Made by a program: the position numbers and the translations under genes. Positions 1 to 11,599 of a stretch of 64,000 bases of DNA are shown piece after piece. This DNA comes from Hydnum rufescens UP504. Taxonomy: Eukaryota; Basidiomycota; Agaricomycetes; Cantharellales; Hydnaceae. How positions within the stretch are numbered: position 1 is the stretch's first letter; each line of letters starts with the position of its first letter. A model generated the notes under the pieces. The model did no database searches and was not told the DNA's origin. It saw only the letters and a program-made list of their open reading frames with translations. The stretch spans positions 103,365 through 167,364 of the forward strand of contig MU128925.1 of NCBI GenBank assembly GCA_014904985.1. The letters run 5' to 3'.

Positions 1-148
1 ATAGTTATTGTTTTACTATTCTAATGAATGTGAACAAAATTAAGAGGAATTATTACAATACAATGAGAATACACAAAGGATCAATTCCCTTGACCAGGGA
101 AAGAATGCCTTTTGAGATCAGCAGAGGTAACCAACCAACATTGGTGAC

Positions 149-1800
149 AGGAGAAGATGAGGAACTGTGAGGCCAGAAGTGGTCATAATACACTGAATGT
201 GGGTGTGTTGAAAAGCTGTGATTTGGGTGCACAGAATGCACCCACACACAGCCTGAGCAACAACACCTAGTCCCCAGGGGGGGCACATGAACCCAAAATA
301 GAAGATTGAGGATAGTGCAGTGGAAAGTGGTCAGTTCATCATGTACATATGCTCGATGGATTCAGACAAATGAGGCAAATTGATTGACCCCAAGAACATC
401 GAAATTGGCCACGATTTGACCCCCCCAGGTGATGTTGAGTGGGAGATGAGGGGAAGATGAGGAACTGTGAGGCCACAAGTTCTCAGAATACACTGAAAGT
501 AGGTGTGTTGAAAAGCTGTGATTTGGGCGCACAGAATGCACCCACACACAGCCTGAACAACAACACCTAGCCCCCAGGGGGGGCACATGAACTCAAAATG
601 GAAGATTGAGGATAGCGCAGTGGAAAGTGGTCAGTTTGTCACGTAAATATTCTCGACGGATTTGGATGAATGAGACAAATTGATTGACCTCAAGAACGTT
701 GAAATTGGCCATGATTTGACCCCCCCAGGTGATGTTGAGTGGGAGATGAGGGGAAGATGAGGAACTGTGAGGCCAGAAGTTCTCAGAATACACTGAAAGT
801 AGGTGTGTTGAAAAGCTGTGATTTGGGCGCACAGAATGCACCCACACACAGCCTGAGCAACAACACCTAGCCCCCAGGGGGGGGACATGAACCCAAAATG
901 GAAGATTAAGGATAGCACAGTGGAAAGGGGTTGGTTCATCACATAAATATGCTCGACGGATTTGGACAAATGAGACGAATTGATTGACCCCAAGAACATC
1001 AAAATTGGCCATAATTTGACCCCCCCCAGGTGATGTTGAGTGGGAGATGAGGGGAAGATGAGGAACAGTGAGGCCATATGTTCTCAGAATACACTGGAAG
1101 TAGGTGTGTTGAAAAGCTGTGATTTGGGTGCACAGAATGCACCCACACACAGCCTGAGCAACAACACCTAGCCCCCAGGAGGGACACATGAACCCAAAAT
1201 GGAAGATTGAGGATAGCACAGTGGAAAGTGGTCGGTTCGTTGTGTAAATATGCTTGACAGATTTGTACAAATGAGATGAATTGATTGAGCCCAAGAACAT
1301 CAAAATTGGCCATAATTTGACCCCCCCAGGCAATGTTGAGTGGGAGATGAGGGGAAGATGAGGAACTGTGAGGCCATATGTTCTCATAATACACTGAAAG
1401 TAGGTGTGTTGAAAAGCTGTGATTTGGGTGCACAGAATGCACCTACACACAGCCTGAGAAACAACACCTAGCCCCCAGGAGGGGCACATGAACCCAAAAT
1501 GGAAGATTGAAGATAGCGCAGTGGAAAGTGGTTGGTTCGTCGCATAAATATGCTTGACGGATTCAGACGAATGAGACAAATAAATGGAGCCCAAGAATGC
1601 CAAAATCAGCCATGATTTGACCCCCCCAGGTGATGTTGAGTGGGAGATGAGGGGAAGATGAGGAACTGTGAGGCCAGAAGTTCTCAGAAAACACTGAAAG
1701 TAGGTGTGTTGAAAGGCTGTGATTTGGGCACACAGAATGCACCCACACACAGCCTGAGCAACAACACCTAGCCCCCAGGAGGAGCATATGAACCCAAACA
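149..1800 (-). repeat. Left tandem array, about six 300-bp units
   Basis: The landmark gggaagatga recurs at 451, 751, 1052, 1352 and 1652, giving a period of 300 bp, with a one-base change caused by a poly-C run. A partial or diverged first unit starts near 149. Units differ by scattered point changes, mostly C/T and G/A. The array is the outer part of the left arm of the inverted-repeat element. Confidence 0.85.
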
Positions 1801-2906
1801 GGAAGATTGAGGATAGTGATGTGACATGAATCAGGTGGTGTATTCTCTTGAAGTAGGCTTGTTGGAGAGCTGAGATTTGGGCACAGATACTGTGCCCACA
1901 CTCAGCCTATCCAACAAAGCCAAGGCCCCAGTGGGACCCAGCAACATCACATTTGATGTTGGCTGTCTGTTGAAAGCTTGACTCAACACTGGCACTTGCT
2001 GAAATTAACAAAGTGCCCATATACACTGTTCCAATATACCTGGATACCAGCTATTTTTCTGCCACTTATATTGGTAATTCCATTGTTATATTTCTTTGTT
2101 TCTCTTCATGTCCACTTGCCTACTATCTTGGTGTGCTCTGTATACCATATGTGTATGTACACTATTAGCCTTTACACCTCAGGTCTGTTTGCAATGTCCT
2201 TTCCAATGGGTACAGTACATGTACTTGGCCATTATGTACATTCCTGCCAGGGGGCCAGGTGTCCTCATGTCCCCATTGTCATCACTGGCCCCCCTTCTTC
2301 ATATTTCTTTTCTTCCTGCCCCACCCTCCTCCTCCTGTTGATGATTTGAGGGACCTCACAGACACACAATTGAGTTTCCCCCCTGACCTAACAGGCATGG
2401 ACAGTGTCCTACATGAGATATGTATATCAGCAGATGGGGGCCCTGGCAGTAGTGAAATCCTTTCAGACTCCACTGAGTGGTGAAGAAATGTATTTATTCA
2501 TATTTTCTGAGGGACAATGGAGTGCACTTGACCTCCACTCTGGGAGAGAATCTGAATGATTAGACCTGAATCCTCAGGGATTGGGGTGGATTTATTATGC
2601 CACCAGAACCAGGTGTTATTTTCATTCCACAAGAAATGCTGTATCAGGCTGTAGTGTCCAGGGTTACAATTTGGATATAGGGGTAGTATCCACTGTTAGT
2701 CATGTGGCCATGCATCCTGAACCAAATTTGAGACTTGTCACATGTCACACAATCCCATGAACTGACTTTCAGATGGGTGTGACACATGGGGAGGTCACTT
2801 GATATTAAAGCACATTTGGGCCTGATTGCCTCTAAGCACTAGCAAATCCCCAATATGTCTTTCATGGAATTTCTGGCATCCATATGGGGATCTTCCTTTT
2901 AGTCCT
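1801..2906. repeat. Left inner inverted-repeat arm
   Basis: This non-tandem part of the left arm pairs with 2958-4069. No CpG dinucleotide was seen between about 1861 and 2880 at ordinary GC content. Short open frames here (for example 1978-2349) are mirrored in the other arm and show no recognisable domain, so no gene is called. Confidence 0.8.
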
Positions 2907-2957
2907 TAAAGCACTACCAAATCCCAACCACTATTTCATTGTACAGCTGGAATACTG

Positions 2958-4069
2958 AGGACTAAAAGGAAGATCCCCATATGGATGCCAGAAATTCCAT
3001 GAAAGACATATTGGGGATTTGCTAGTGCTTAGAGGCAATCAGGCCCAAATGTGCTTTAATATCAAGTGACCTCCCCATGTGTCACACCCATCTGAAAGTC
3101 AGTTCATGGGATTGTGTGACATGTGACAAGTCTCAAATTTGGTTCAGGATGCATGGCCACATGACTAACAGTGGATACTACCCCTATATCCAAATTGTAA
3201 CCCTGGACACTACAGCCTGATACAGCATTTCTTGTGGAATGAAAATAACACCTGGTTCTGGTGGGCATAATAAATCCACCCCCAATCCCTGAGGATTCAG
3301 GTCTAATCATTCAGATTCTCTCCCAGAGTGGAGGGCAAGTGCACTCCATTGTCCCTCAGAAAATATGAATAAATACATTTCTTCACCACTCAGTGGAGTC
3401 TGAAAGGATTTCACTACTGCCAGGGGCCCCCCATCTGCTGATATACATATCTCATGTAGGACACTGTCCATGCCTGTTAGGTCAGGGGGGAAACTCAATT
3501 GTGTGTCTGTGAGGTCCCTCAAATCATCAACAGGAGGAGGAGGGTGGGGGCAGGAAGAAAAGAAATATGAAGAAGGGGGGCCAGTGATGACAATGGGGAC
3601 ATGAGGACACCTGGCCCCCCTGGCAGGAATGTACATAATGGCCAAGTACATGTACTGTACCCATTGGAAAGGACATTGCAAACAGACCTGAGGTGTAAAG
3701 GCTAATAGTGTACATACATATGGTATACAGAGCACACCAAGATAGTAGGCAAGTGGACATGAAGAGAAACAAAGAAATATAACAATGGAATTACCAATAT
3801 AAGTGGCAGAAAAATAGCTGGTATCCAGGTATATTGGAACAGTGTATATGGGCACTTTGTTAATTTCAGCAAGTGCCAGTGTTGAGTCAAGCTTTCAACA
3901 GACAGCCAACATCAAATGTGATGTTGCTGGGTCCCACTGGGGCCTTGGCTTTGTTGGATAGGCTGAGTGTGGGCACAGTATCTGTGCCCAAATCTCAGCT
4001 CTCCAACAAGCCTACTTCAAGAGAATACACCACCTGATTCATGTCACATCACTATCCTCAATCTTCCTG
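2958..4069. repeat. Right inner inverted-repeat arm
   Basis: This is the reverse complement of the left inner arm with very few differences. It is separated from the left arm by the 51-bp loop at 2907-2957, which does not pair with itself. Confidence 0.8.
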
Positions 4070-5150
4070 TTTGGGTTCATATGCTCCTCCTGGGGGCTAG
4101 GTGTTGTTGCTCAGGCTGTGTGTGGGTGCATTCTGTGTGCCCAAATCACAGCCTTTCAACACACCTACTTTCAGTGTTTTCTGAGAACTTCTGGCCTCAC
4201 AGTTCCTCATCTTCCCCTCATCTCCCACTCAACATCACCTGGGGGGGTCAAATCATGGCTGATTTTGGCATTCTTGGGCTCCATTTATTTGTCTCATTCG
4301 TCTGAATCCGTCAAGCATATTTATGCGACGAACCAACCACTTTCCACTGCGCTATCTTCAATCTTCCATTTTGGGTTCATGTGCCCCTCCTGGGGGCTAG
4401 GTGTTGTTTCTCAGGCTGTGTGTAGGTGCATTCTGTGCACCCAAATCACAGCTTTTCAACACACCTACTTTCAGTGTATTATGAGAACATATGGCCTCAC
4501 AGTTCCTCATCTTCCCCTCATCTCCCACTCAACATTGTCTGGGGGGGTCAAATTATGGCCAATTTTGACATTCTTGGAGTTAATCAATTTGTCTCATTCA
4601 TCCGAATCCGTTGAGCATATTTACATGATGAACCAACCCCTTTCCACCACACTATCCTTAATCTTCCATTTTGGGTTCATGTTCCCCCCCTGGGGGCTAG
4701 GTGTTGTTGTTCAGGCTGTGTGTGGGTGCATTCTGTGCACCCAAATCACAGCTTTTCAACACACCTACTTCCAGTGTATTCTGAGAACTTCTGGCCTCAC
4801 TGTTCCTCATCTTCCCCTCATCTCCCACTCAACATCACCTGGGGGGTCAAATCATGGCCAATTTCAACGTTCTTGGGGTCATTCAATTCGTCTCATTCAT
4901 CTGAATCCATCGAGCATATTTACACGACAAACCAACCACTTTCCACTGCGCTATCCTCAATCTTCCATTTTGGGTTCATGTGCCCCTCCTGGGGGCTAGG
5001 TGTTGTTGCTCAGGCTGTGTGTGGGTGCATTCTGTGTGCCCAAATCACAGCTTTTCAACACATCTACTTCCAGTGTATTCTGAGAACTTCTGGCCATGCT
5101 GTTCCTCATCATCCCCTCACCTTCCCTCACCACCACCAGGGATGCTCAAA
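4070..5150 (+). repeat. Right tandem array, about four 300-bp units
   Basis: The complementary landmark (ggcctcac followed by ttcctcat) recurs near 4192, 4493, 4793 and 5093, again about 300 bp apart. The last unit becomes progressively diverged after 5093 and cannot be followed past about 5150. The innermost unit mirrors the left array closely; the outer units differ from their left-arm counterparts as much as from each other. Confidence 0.8.
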
Positions 5151-6283
5151 TATTTGCTGTTTCAAGCATTATTAGGCTTGTTTGATTCCTCTTACCATCC
5201 AAACCTGTGCCCCTTTCTGCCACTCTTTCAAATTCTTCCATCATTCCTTCCCTATGTACTAGTATATTCATGGTGAATCTACCATGCATGCCCCCCATTG
5301 AACTATACCTGGTCCACCCACCTGTATTTTGATGTGGTACTCAATGTACTATGTGATCTCTTTCATCTGATTGAGTGAAGCTACTGAGCTGTCACCCTTA
5401 GTTGCACATAATGCACAGCCATGGGGTTGTACTGAATATTTGAGAAGTCCTTCATCTTCAGGCTGTTGACAATGGTTGATGTCAAATTTGATGTCAAACC
5501 CATCAATCCGAGGTCAAAATTCAGTTTTTGATCATCATCTGACATCAACCCCAATTTCACCCTCTCTGGCCATGAAAATTTGTCAAAATGGTACTCCTTT
5601 TGAGGTAAAGCCATATGGCTGACCAGCCTGCTTAATCTCGCCTTTCCACTGGTTACCATAGAATTTTTCTGGGATGTATATTAAGTGCAGGAAGTGTGAA
5701 TTTTGATTGTCTTCCCCCTCCCCAGTTTTGAGGCACTGAAGTATTGCTGCTGGTTTCTTGGGAGATTCCACCAAGGCTACTGCACTTTGTCTAGAGCCTC
5801 AAGAGGAGAGCCTTAGGGTGCAGTATTGTGACCTGAATTCACTCTTTGTTCTATTGCTTGGGCAGGTGTTGCTTACAGTATTAGATTTCTATCCCAAAAG
5901 ACCTTGATTCCCTTGAGCCTTGACATTCATATTGATCCCATGGTCCCTTCTTGTTGTTCTTGATTCCATATTGTGGACTGTGGCTGGATTCTCCCTTCCA
6001 TTTCCAGCTTACAACACCAACACATGTGACCCAAGCACCAACCATGACACTTATTCTTTTTGATGCTTCAAGGAAAAATTCTGTCTAAGGCCACCACTCT
6101 GCTTCATATTCCCTCAGAACTCAGTGCCTAGCAGACTACTACTTACTAGTAGAAATAGATGCCCCCTGAGGGGGTATGCATTAGATTTTAGGAACAATGT
6201 AGGACACTCAGCAACTCAAGAGATGGTCCCGAAGGTGCTGTGTCAGGAAAGGTTGACAACCCTAACAATGATATGGGGCACAA
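5151..6283. other. CpG-poor, gene-free repeat-like sequence
   Basis: This AT-rich stretch has almost no CpG and continues the composition of the foldback element. It holds a decayed minus-strand frame at 5381-5774 but no gene that can be supported. Confidence 0.55.
5381..5774 (-). pseudogene. Decayed unidentified protein-coding relic
   Basis: Two overlapping minus-strand frames, 5583-5774 and 5381-5659, read on from one another after a frame change near 5640. They give soluble-protein-like sequence (first part with PEKFYGNQWKGEIKQAG, second with YHFDKFSWPERVKLG). No start or splice context joins them. I do not recognise the family. The location in CpG-depleted repeat sequence suggests a transposon-associated gene relic, which is inference only. 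Confidence 0.3.
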
Positions 6284-6499
6284 TCATACCCTGTATTGCA
6301 TTACAAGTGTCCTTGAAACATCTATCACAATGATCTGACCATCCTTGTATCCGACTGCGATGCAAGATGGGAAGGCTGCATTTGGAACTGCAATGTAGAA
6401 AGAGAACAAATTAGCTGACACAGGTGAATGATACCTGTACATTGTCTGGTGGATTCCATCTTCTGCGTTCATGCTTTGCTGGCGCTTAGCCTTTATCAT
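6284..6499 (-). other. Isolated exon-like fragment, possible beta-propeller relic
   Basis: On the minus strand, a stretch encoding PNAAFPSCIAVGYKDGQIIV is preceded by a good acceptor (ttctctttctacattgcag) and followed by a good donor (gtatga). The wording resembles one blade of a WD40/Lgl-Sro7-type propeller. No neighbouring exons of such a gene were found, and the upstream frame does not join in phase. It may be a captured or left-over gene fragment. The family assignment is weak. Confidence 0.25.
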
Positions 6500-8229
6500 A
6501 CTGTTCCTCTATGAGACATATCATGTCCTGACTTCCTTATTAACACATGCATAACAAAATGGCCGCATACCGAGATTAATCACAGCACAATCCACGCCAC
6601 AATCTAGTGCAAGATGATTTGCCGGACCGGATAAACCGCACCTTGCCTCCGGACTCTGAACCAATTGACCTCACCGGGCTCCGTTTGGTCCGCCGCCTTG
6701 GGCTTGGCTTGTCTCCCGACGGAATTGTCTTTGCCTCATTGCTTCCTGCCTATAGCTTCTTCCCCAAAACAGGAATCCTTTCCCGGCGATTTCCCAGTAT
6801 TGGGTCAGTGTGTGGGTTACAGTAACCTAAGGTTGATTAACGCGCATCGTAGGGAAAGATGATTTTGTGAGCCAGCGATAGGGGGGTCAAATTCGAGGGA
6901 AACAATGCACTTGCCGCAGAATATGCCAGGCAGAAGGATTCGAAGTGGTACCCGGATAATGCCAGGCTGTAACGAAGAACGAAACATCATTTTTCTCCAC
7001 TTTTATGGAAGCAAAACACCGTCTGCGGAAAGGAGGAATCGGGATGCGCGAATAGCAGGAAATTAAAGGCACCTTTGACTTTCTTTGACGTGCGTCGGGG
7101 ACAAGGTATGACCACAGGATGCCTGGGAGGCCATTACACATATTGAGAATCTCACCGGTGGCCCCTGTCGTCGTTTGTTGATCATGTTGATCGACCCCCA
7201 GATATCTCGGAAACCGAAACCTGCACAACAGTTGACGGCAACTGTATCTGTCTCCCGTCTCCTGATGAACTCGATCAGCGGAGCAGTGTCCCAATCTACG
7301 CGAGAAGCCATTGTGGGAGCACAGATCAAAAGGTCCCACACCATGAGCTGTGTCATATGCCGAGGAAATACGTTCATTATGGTCAGAGACCTAACAAGAC
7401 TCCTCTGGCGGAACCACAGCCTGCGTAGGGAAGATTTAGGGCCCAAGTTCCTCGGGCTAAACCAATGTTATCATGACAAGCTCCAGGAAGCTACAAGAAG
7501 CTACAAGAGACAAGGTCACAAGGAGGATAGCGTTTGGGGGTGAAACGGCCCTCGACTCCGTGTAAGGGGCTGGAGATATTTGTGGCACGGTCGGAAGAGA
7601 GGGCTAGAAGGAATGAGACGCAAGGTTCACCTATTTGCGGGCTGATATGAGGCGCGGTCGCTTTGCTAGGGGAATATCTTTGCTGGAAATGGGGTCGACG
7701 GTTTCTTGGAAAGAACAATACTGGAGGTGATGCGCGCACTTGCTCCTCGATGCCACAGTGAAACGGCCTGGGTCGTCCGCCCACTCTATATTCCATCGTA
7801 CTGATCAACTAGTTCTGATAAATAGATGCATCTGATAATATTACTGCACTGTGCCATGAAAGGAGATGTATCAGAATTTAAGAACACTATGGGATACTTA
7901 GAAACTCGAGAGACATGAGAGACGTAAGGATCTCCAATGGGAGTCTACATCCTGATGTACTGATAAGCGGGTCTGGAGTGGACAACAACAAGTCTGGAGC
8001 CGGTGACTAGTCCTCAGTGGTGAGGAACGTAGTGATCGCCTGGACGGTGCCAGAAGGTGTGTAATATTATTTGTGTCGAGAGATTCTGCTGTCATCTTGC
8101 GCGATATATCACTACATCCACTTCCATGATCACGAAGCAAAGTACTGTATTGAGTCTGGAACCTGTGACTAATTATGCCCTTCTTATAAACACCTGTTTA
8201 TAAGCTCGCTCTGAGATTCAAACAACTAC
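6500..8229. other. Intergenic region, no supported gene
   Basis: CpG content returns to normal here. Overlapping frames at 7063-7446 (-) include a short segment beginning MASRVDWDTAPLIEFI, loosely like the start of a Myb/SANT-like domain. It is too short and too broken to call. The last 50 bp form the promoter of SDR copy 1. Confidence 0.5.
8183..8194 (+). promoter_or_regulatory. TATA-like box of SDR copy 1
   Basis: CTTATAAACACC lies 35 bp before the start codon. Nearly the same box precedes copy 2 (11371-11383, minus strand, 31 bp before its start) and copy 3 (14726-14737, minus strand, 35 bp before its start). This shows that the core promoter was duplicated with the gene. Confidence 0.6.
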
Positions 8230-9260
8230 ATGGCATCGTCTAAGATTGCAGTCATCGCTGGAGTGGGCACGGGAGGAGGAACCGGCGGGGCCGTAGCGTA
8301 CGAATTCTCGTCTATTCTTGTCTCTCGAGATAGGTCTCTCACCCTCTGCTCTAGACGACGCTTCGCAAACGCGGGTTACAAAGTCGCTCTCCTTTCCCGG
8401 AATGCACAAGCCCTTCAAGGGCTTTCCGATTCCATCAAAACTACTGGTGGCTTGGTACGAGGTTTCCCCATTCATTCATATCGTCTGCGGCGTTCTCATA
8501 TCCCCTGCGGGAAGGCGGTTCCGTTCCCACTCTCCGTGTACTCACACTCCGAAATCAGCAACGCCTTCAACTCTATCAAAAAGGAATGGCCTGGTGATTC
8601 TATAAGGGTCACCGTATGGAACGCTGGAGATGGCATCTTCTCGCCTTTCCTGGATATAACCGAGGAGCAGCTCCACAAAACTGTGGACGGTAATGTTTTC
8701 GGACCTTTCGCCTTTGCCAGCGAATCTATCACCGGTTTCAAGGAACAAGAGTACGTTTTCACAACGATAGGCCAAGTAGCACATCGCCCACTCATGTGTG
8801 GTTTCAGGTTGGACGACAGAGGATCAAGGGGCACACTGATATTCACTGGGGCCACAGCATCTCTTCGTGGAAATGTCACCACCTCCGCCTTTGCATCGGG
8901 AAAGTTCGCCCTCAGAGCCCTATCCCAATCTTTGGCGAAGGAATTTGGAAAACAGAACATTCATGTATACTCTATTCGACTCTGTAATTTCCCCTCATTC
9001 AAGCTCCCGCAATTTTCAGGTCTCCCACGCCATCATAGATGGAGTTATCGCCACGGACAGAAAGTATGGAAAAGATAGTAACCCAGACGAAAAACTTCAT
9101 CCCGAAGCTATCGCTGAGGTGTGCCCCAACTGCCTATTTTTGACACACATACATCATTGATATTTCAATCCATGAACAGGCCTATGAGTTTTTAACGAGA
9201 CAACATCGATCCGCTTGGACTTGGGAGCTCGACTTGCGACCCGCCCACGAAAAATGGTGA
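8230..9260 (+). CDS. Short-chain dehydrogenase/reductase-like protein, SDR copy 1 (intact)
   Basis: Six exons were placed by eye: 8230-8297, 8355-8454, 8515-8750, 8808-8964, 9020-9118 and 9180-9260. They total 246 codons plus stop. The protein opens with MASSKIAVIAGVGTGGG, the glycine-rich dinucleotide-binding loop of the Rossmann fold. It continues through VWNAGDG (the NAG-like strand) and TASLRGN to SAFASGKFALRALSQSLA. Where classical SDRs have Tyr-x-x-x-Lys, this reads Phe-Ala-Ser-Gly-Lys, so the catalytic Tyr is missing. Some SDR-like subfamilies also lack it, so the enzyme may bind NAD(P) without classical catalysis. The substrate is unknown. The second intron appears to end in AAG, as it does in copies 2 and 3. 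It is the only copy of three here without a frame break. Confidence 0.85.
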
Positions 9261-10272
9261 CCTTTTATTTATTATCGTTGGAATGCCTTGAAAAGTTGTT
9301 GTACTCGTGATGAAACATTCCTAGAATCTGCCTCTCCGAATTCAGACAGATTGCCATACGGCATGATTTGTCAAATTAAGAGGCACTGATGCTAATTTTG
9401 AGTGGTGAGTCCGTGGCCTACAGCGAAGTTCTCCATTGAGGCGGTAACACGAACATAATACCTCCAAGCCAAGGAGATATATGGGGGACGCGGATCTAAA
9501 GGTCTGGAGTATGAAATAAAATGGCTCCATTATAAACCAAGGAGATGCTCTCGTTAAATATGGGCAGGGACCCAACAACATGCATATTGTGGAATTCCAG
9601 CAGGTGTGTGGAAGACTGAAGAGCCCAGGTTTGTGAGCAATTATAGCACTATGACAAGTTCCAGCGAGCCACAAGGGACGAGTTCATGGGGAGAGTTTGG
9701 AAGGTTGGCGTTGGGTCACGTGCGTCGGTGTCAGGAGCTTATTGCAAGGTAATGGTTTCAAAACCAAACGGCGTTTCATATCGACCGTACGGTGGTGTGA
9801 GGCAATCTGCGTCTCTCGACTCCCCGTGTCTTCTTTCAATGGTACTAAGGAGACAAGGCTGAGGGAAGATATGTTCACTACTCCACCTGATTTAATAGGT
9901 TGCAGTAGAATGCAGTCCTGTATTTTGCTCGTCTTAACTTGCCCCCCAACGCTCGAACGAATTCCCAGTCGCACCACGAGGATACCACCGGCTCAATTAA
10001 CTTGGAATCCGCTCCTTTCAGAGTGCCTGCATTACCCCTCAATATTTCCTTGGCTCCATAGGGCCAAGAGATATCATGTGTTCGTCACTCACAAAACTAC
10101 TGACTCAATGAGATCGCTTTGCTTGGTATAGGACTATAGGGCACAGGCTTCCCGCTCGAAATGGGCGCCTCTCAATGAGAAGAATCATGCATTCCGGGAA
10201 CAAACGGCGTAGACCGTATGGAGACCCTGAGCTGGCACGGAACTTTTCTTCACAGGATAAGGACAAAACTCT
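9261..10272. other. Intergenic region between convergent SDR copies
   Basis: No gene is supported. The first 200-300 bp after SDR copy 1 resemble the 3' flank of copy 3 (around 13,500-13,668). Shared stretches include attcagacagattg and caaattaagaggc, so the duplicated block extends past the stop codon. Confidence 0.5.
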
Positions 10273-11339
10273 TCAGGAACATTGGAGCATTCCAAGAACC
10301 CCACAACAGAAAGACCACCACTTTTCGTGGGCGGGTCGCAAGTCGAGCTCCCAAGTCCAAGCAGATCGGTGCTGCCTTGATAAAAATTCGTACGCCTGTT
10401 CATGTTCATAGATTGCAGTATCAAGGATCTATGCGCACACCGCAGATAGGCGATGTGGGATGCACCTCAGCGATGGCATCGGGAGAAAGTATTTCATCCG
10501 GGTTAGCATCTTTTCCATACATTCGGTCGGTGGCGATACCACCATCTATGACAGCACGGGAGACCTGAAAATCCAGAAACGTCATAGTAATGGAGGGAGG
10601 ATCATGGAGTAGAGTAGTGCATATATGGATATTCTGTTTCCCAAATTCCTTCGCCAAACAGTGGGAGAGGGCTCTGACACCGCGGGCGGAGGTGGTGACA
10701 TTTCCACGACAAGAGGCTGTGGCTCCGGTGAATATCAGTGTGCCCCTCGATCCTCGGTCGTCCAATCTGAAATTCCACATGACGGGGAGCTGCAAGTTGG
10801 GCGATCACTATCTAAAACGCACTCTTGTTCTCTGAAGCTGGAGATAGATTCGCCGGCAAAGGCGAAAGGTCCGAAAATATTGCCAGGGATGGTGTGAAGT
10901 TGGTCCTCGGTCATACAGTATCCAGGAAAGGGGACCAGATACAATCTACGGCATTCCACACGGCGACTCTGATTGAATCAACAGGCCATTCCTTTCTGAT
11001 ATCATCGAAGGCTTTACTGATTTCGGAGTGTGAGTATGCAGAGACTGGGAATAGAGCAGCCTTTGCACGGGTAATATGACAACTGGTAGACTAGATGGCT
11101 GCTGCAAGGGTCGTACCAAACCGCCGGCAGCGTTGATGGAATCTGAGGGTCCTTGAAGGACTTGCGCATTTCGGGACAGGAGAGCAGCTGTGTAACCTAT
11201 ATTTGCAAAGCGTTGTCTGAAGCAAGGGGTGAGAGATCGATCAAGAGAGATAGAAATAGAAGAACTCGTACGCTACCACCCCGCCTATTCCTCCCCCCGT
11301 GCCCACTCCAGCGATGACTGCAATTTTAGACGGCGTCAT
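10273..11339 (-). pseudogene. SDR copy 2, disrupted
   Basis: This copy is homologous to the intact gene at 8230-9260, with the same exon order and splice positions, starting MTPSKIAVIAGVG at 11339. Three lesions are visible. Near 10911-10925 a 5-bp net insertion after LD puts a TGA in frame (10911-10913) and shifts the frame before TEDQL. Near 10690 a 15-bp in-frame deletion removes the FASGK segment, including the active-site Lys position. At the end the TGA stop has become TGG, extending the frame to 10273. Read literally the product is truncated in the middle of the domain, so this is a pseudogene. Confidence 0.8.
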
Positions 11340-11599
11340 GGTGCTGTTCCTCCAGATAAGCCAAGAAACAGGTGTTTATAAAGGCTAGATGGATCATTGG
11401 CCACGAATCCCAGATTCACAGACCGCACTATTCTGAGGGGGATCGGGCAAGATGACACCGATGCTGTCTGGTCAACCAATGATGATGCACCCCCACGCGG
11501 TCGGAAATCCGCTATCACCAGCGTGCGAAGCAGAAATTGAATAGTTTGTCACTACCCAGAATATCGGGGGCTCACAGGATAGGGGCGCACGAAGTGGCC

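Larger units (their letters stand above)
149..5150. mobile_element. Foldback-like element with long inverted repeats built from tandem units
   Basis: The two halves are reverse complements around a centre near 2932. The innermost pairing is 2901-2906 with 2958-2963, leaving a 51-bp unpaired loop at 2907-2957. Arms match almost base for base outward to about 1310 on the left and 4555 on the right, with a net offset of 4 bp from small indels. For example, a 112-codon frame at 1563-1901 (-) is identical to one at 3967-4305 (+). Further out both arms dissolve into tandem 300-bp units, about six on the left and about four on the right. Both arrays end at roughly the same phase of the unit, which suggests defined element ends near 149 and 5150. 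This resembles Foldback-type transposons, whose long inverted repeats consist of tandem repeats. No transposase and no target-site duplication were found. An assembly-created palindrome cannot be excluded. Confidence 0.6.

Noticed and set aside
4118..4999. Long plus-strand open frame (293 codons) in the right tandem array
   Set aside because: It consists of imperfect 100-residue copies created by a 300-bp period, lacks a domain, and lies in CpG-depleted repeat DNA.
1..6300. Repeat-induced point mutation of the Neurospora type
   Set aside because: The loss is specific to CpG rather than CpA, and inverted copies remain almost identical, so CpG methylation decay fits better.
7063..7446. Minus-strand frame with a Myb/SANT-like opening
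   Set aside because: Only about 50 residues are suggestive, the continuation needs a roughly 33-nt intron, and no further domain follows.
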